Below are positions 4,359 to 5,191 of a stretch of 5,191 nt of DNA, piece after piece. The notes beneath the pieces are model-generated. The model saw only the letters and a program-made list of their open reading frames with translations. It did not search any database and was not told where the DNA came from. Where the stretch lies: contig JASFIT010000347.1 of assembly GCA_050122535.1 (NCBI GenBank), positions 1-5,191 of the forward strand, written 5' to 3'. The DNA is from JASFEQ01 sp050122535. GTDB lineage: Bacteria > Desulfobacterota > DSM-4660 > Desulfatiglandales > HGW-15. Within the stretch, counting starts at the first letter, position 1; each line of letters begins with the position of its first letter. The translations under genes were made by a program, and so were the position numbers.

Positions 4359-5191
4359 TCATCCGATTCCCACCCTTTCTTTGACCTTCGTCAAAACCCT
4401 GTCCGCTGTGGGTCGGATTCTGTCGGCGGCTTTGGTAAGCAAGGTGTCCATGTGCTGTGGATCCTCGGTTAATTCTTTGTATCGGGTCTGAACAGGCCTC
4501 AAACCTTCTACCACCACTTCCCCCAGTTCTTTTTTCAGATCTGCGTAGCCTTTTCCGTCAAACCGGGCTTCTATATCTCCTCTTTTTTCACCGGTGAAGA
4601 GTTCATAAATGACCAGGAGGTTATGAATGCCGTGACGGCTCTCATCAAAGCGTATTTCTCGAAGGGAGTCGGTCGTGGCCCTCTTAATTTTTGATCGAAT
4701 CTCATTAGGTGAATCAAGTAAATTAATGGTATTGCCTTCCCCCCCTTCGCTCTTGCTCATCTTCTTGGTGGGATTCTCCAGACCCATGATCCGTGCCCCT
4801 ATTTCCGGGATGGAAGCCTCTGGAATGACGAAGGTCTCGCCATACGTGGAGTTGAACCGTTGTGCCAGGTCTCGTGTAAACTCAAGGTGCTGCTTCTGGT
4901 CTTCACCCACTGGGACAAAATCCGTGTCGTAGAGCAGAATATCTGACGCCATCAGGGCAGGGTAATCGAATAGACCAACGCTCACTTTCTCCCTTTGCTT
5001 TTCAGATTTTTCCTTGAACTGGGTCATACGCTGCATCCACCCAATGGGCGTAAAACAGTTGAGTATCCAGGTCAGCTCAGCGTGTGCGGTTATATGGGAT
5101 TGCACAAACACAGCAGTCTGCTCCGGATTTATACCAGCGGCGATAAGCAGACCAGCCACCTCCCGGATTTTTGCCTTGAGGATCTTAGGAT
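4359..5191 (-). CDS. trpS: Tryptophan--tRNA ligase, N-terminus beyond the window edge
   Basis: This class I aminoacyl-tRNA synthetase activates tryptophan with ATP and loads it on tRNA-Trp in the cytosol. About 277 codons are visible, out of the usual 325-335. The frame is open to the right edge (residues PKILKAKIREV just inside it), so the first 50-60 residues, including the HIGH-type ATP motif, lie outside. A GTG at 5159 is only an internal valine, not a start. Visible family features are FVQSHITAHAELTWILNC, RMTQFKEKS, the GLFDYPALMASDILLY strand-helix, VPVGEDQKQHLEF, and the catalytic KMSKS loop at 4763-4749 preceded by LENPTK. The C-terminal helices with RPTADRVLTKVKERVGIG end the protein normally at the TGA at 4361-4359. 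It is the first gene of the minus-strand series in view. Any control of the gene itself, such as a T-box or promoter, would be outside the window. The identification is certain. Confidence 0.98.
   Translation of the reverse strand, partial: PKILKAKIREVAGLLIAAGINPEQTAVFVQSHITAHAELTWILNCFTPIGWMQRMTQFKEKSEKQREKVSVGLFDYPALMASDILLYDTDFVPVGEDQKQHLEFTRDLAQRFNSTYGETFVIPEASIPEIGARIMGLENPTKKMSKSEGGEGNTINLLDSPNEIRSKIKRATTDSLREIRFDESRHGIHNLLVIYELFTGEKRGDIEARFDGKGYADLKKELGEVVVEGLRPVQTRYKELTEDPQHMDTLLTKAADRIRPTADRVLTKVKERVGIG

Noticed and set aside
4675..4932. Plus-strand open frame of 85 codons
   Set aside because: It is antisense to the KMSKS region of trpS.
5157..5159. GTG as a start codon for trpS
   Set aside because: The frame continues upstream to the window edge with family-consistent sequence, and the protein would lack its N-terminal ATP-binding motif.

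Overview
The window looks like ordinary chromosome of an anaerobic bacterium, most likely a Desulfobacterota (deltaproteobacterial) lineage. That assignment is inference. It rests on the gene mix (a B12-binding-type radical SAM protein, a nickel-pincer cofactor enzyme LarB, an FMN flavodoxin-fold protein), on the strong AAGGAGGT-type ribosome binding sites, and on base composition near 50% G+C by eye. I see no phage, transposon, tRNA, rRNA or CRISPR sequence.

Layout. Positions 1-991 carry a minus-strand pair: dtd (D-aminoacyl-tRNA deacylase), then a membrane-anchored YdcF/SanA-type (DUF218) protein that runs off the left edge. A divergent 85-bp intergenic region (992-1076) holds a good sigma70-type promoter pointing right and an 8-bp inverted repeat at the predicted transcription start. 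Positions 1077-2438 (plus) encode an orphan radical SAM protein with an N-terminal B12-binding-like region. It is convergent with larB, and the 66-bp gap between the two stops is filled by a long, nearly perfect inverted repeat that can act as a bidirectional terminator.

Positions 2505-5191 (minus) read in the order trpS (5' end outside the window), an unrecognised helical 118-residue protein, a flavodoxin-family protein, and larB. They lie on one strand with gaps of 98, 74 and about 86 bp, so they may be partly co-transcribed. A stable hairpin lies between trpS and the 118-residue gene, directly in front of that gene's ribosome binding site.

The genes do not form one pathway. trpS charges tRNA and dtd removes D-amino acids from tRNA, so both serve translation quality. 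larB makes the first intermediate of the nickel-pincer nucleotide, but larC, larE and larA are not in view. The radical SAM and flavodoxin proteins have unknown substrates. I found no convincing new multi-gene system. The points most worth a second look are the trpS/118-residue-gene leader, which has a three-segment attenuator-like arrangement, the unknown 118-residue protein itself, and the orphan radical SAM enzyme with its leader hairpin. Every gap between genes is under 100 bases.
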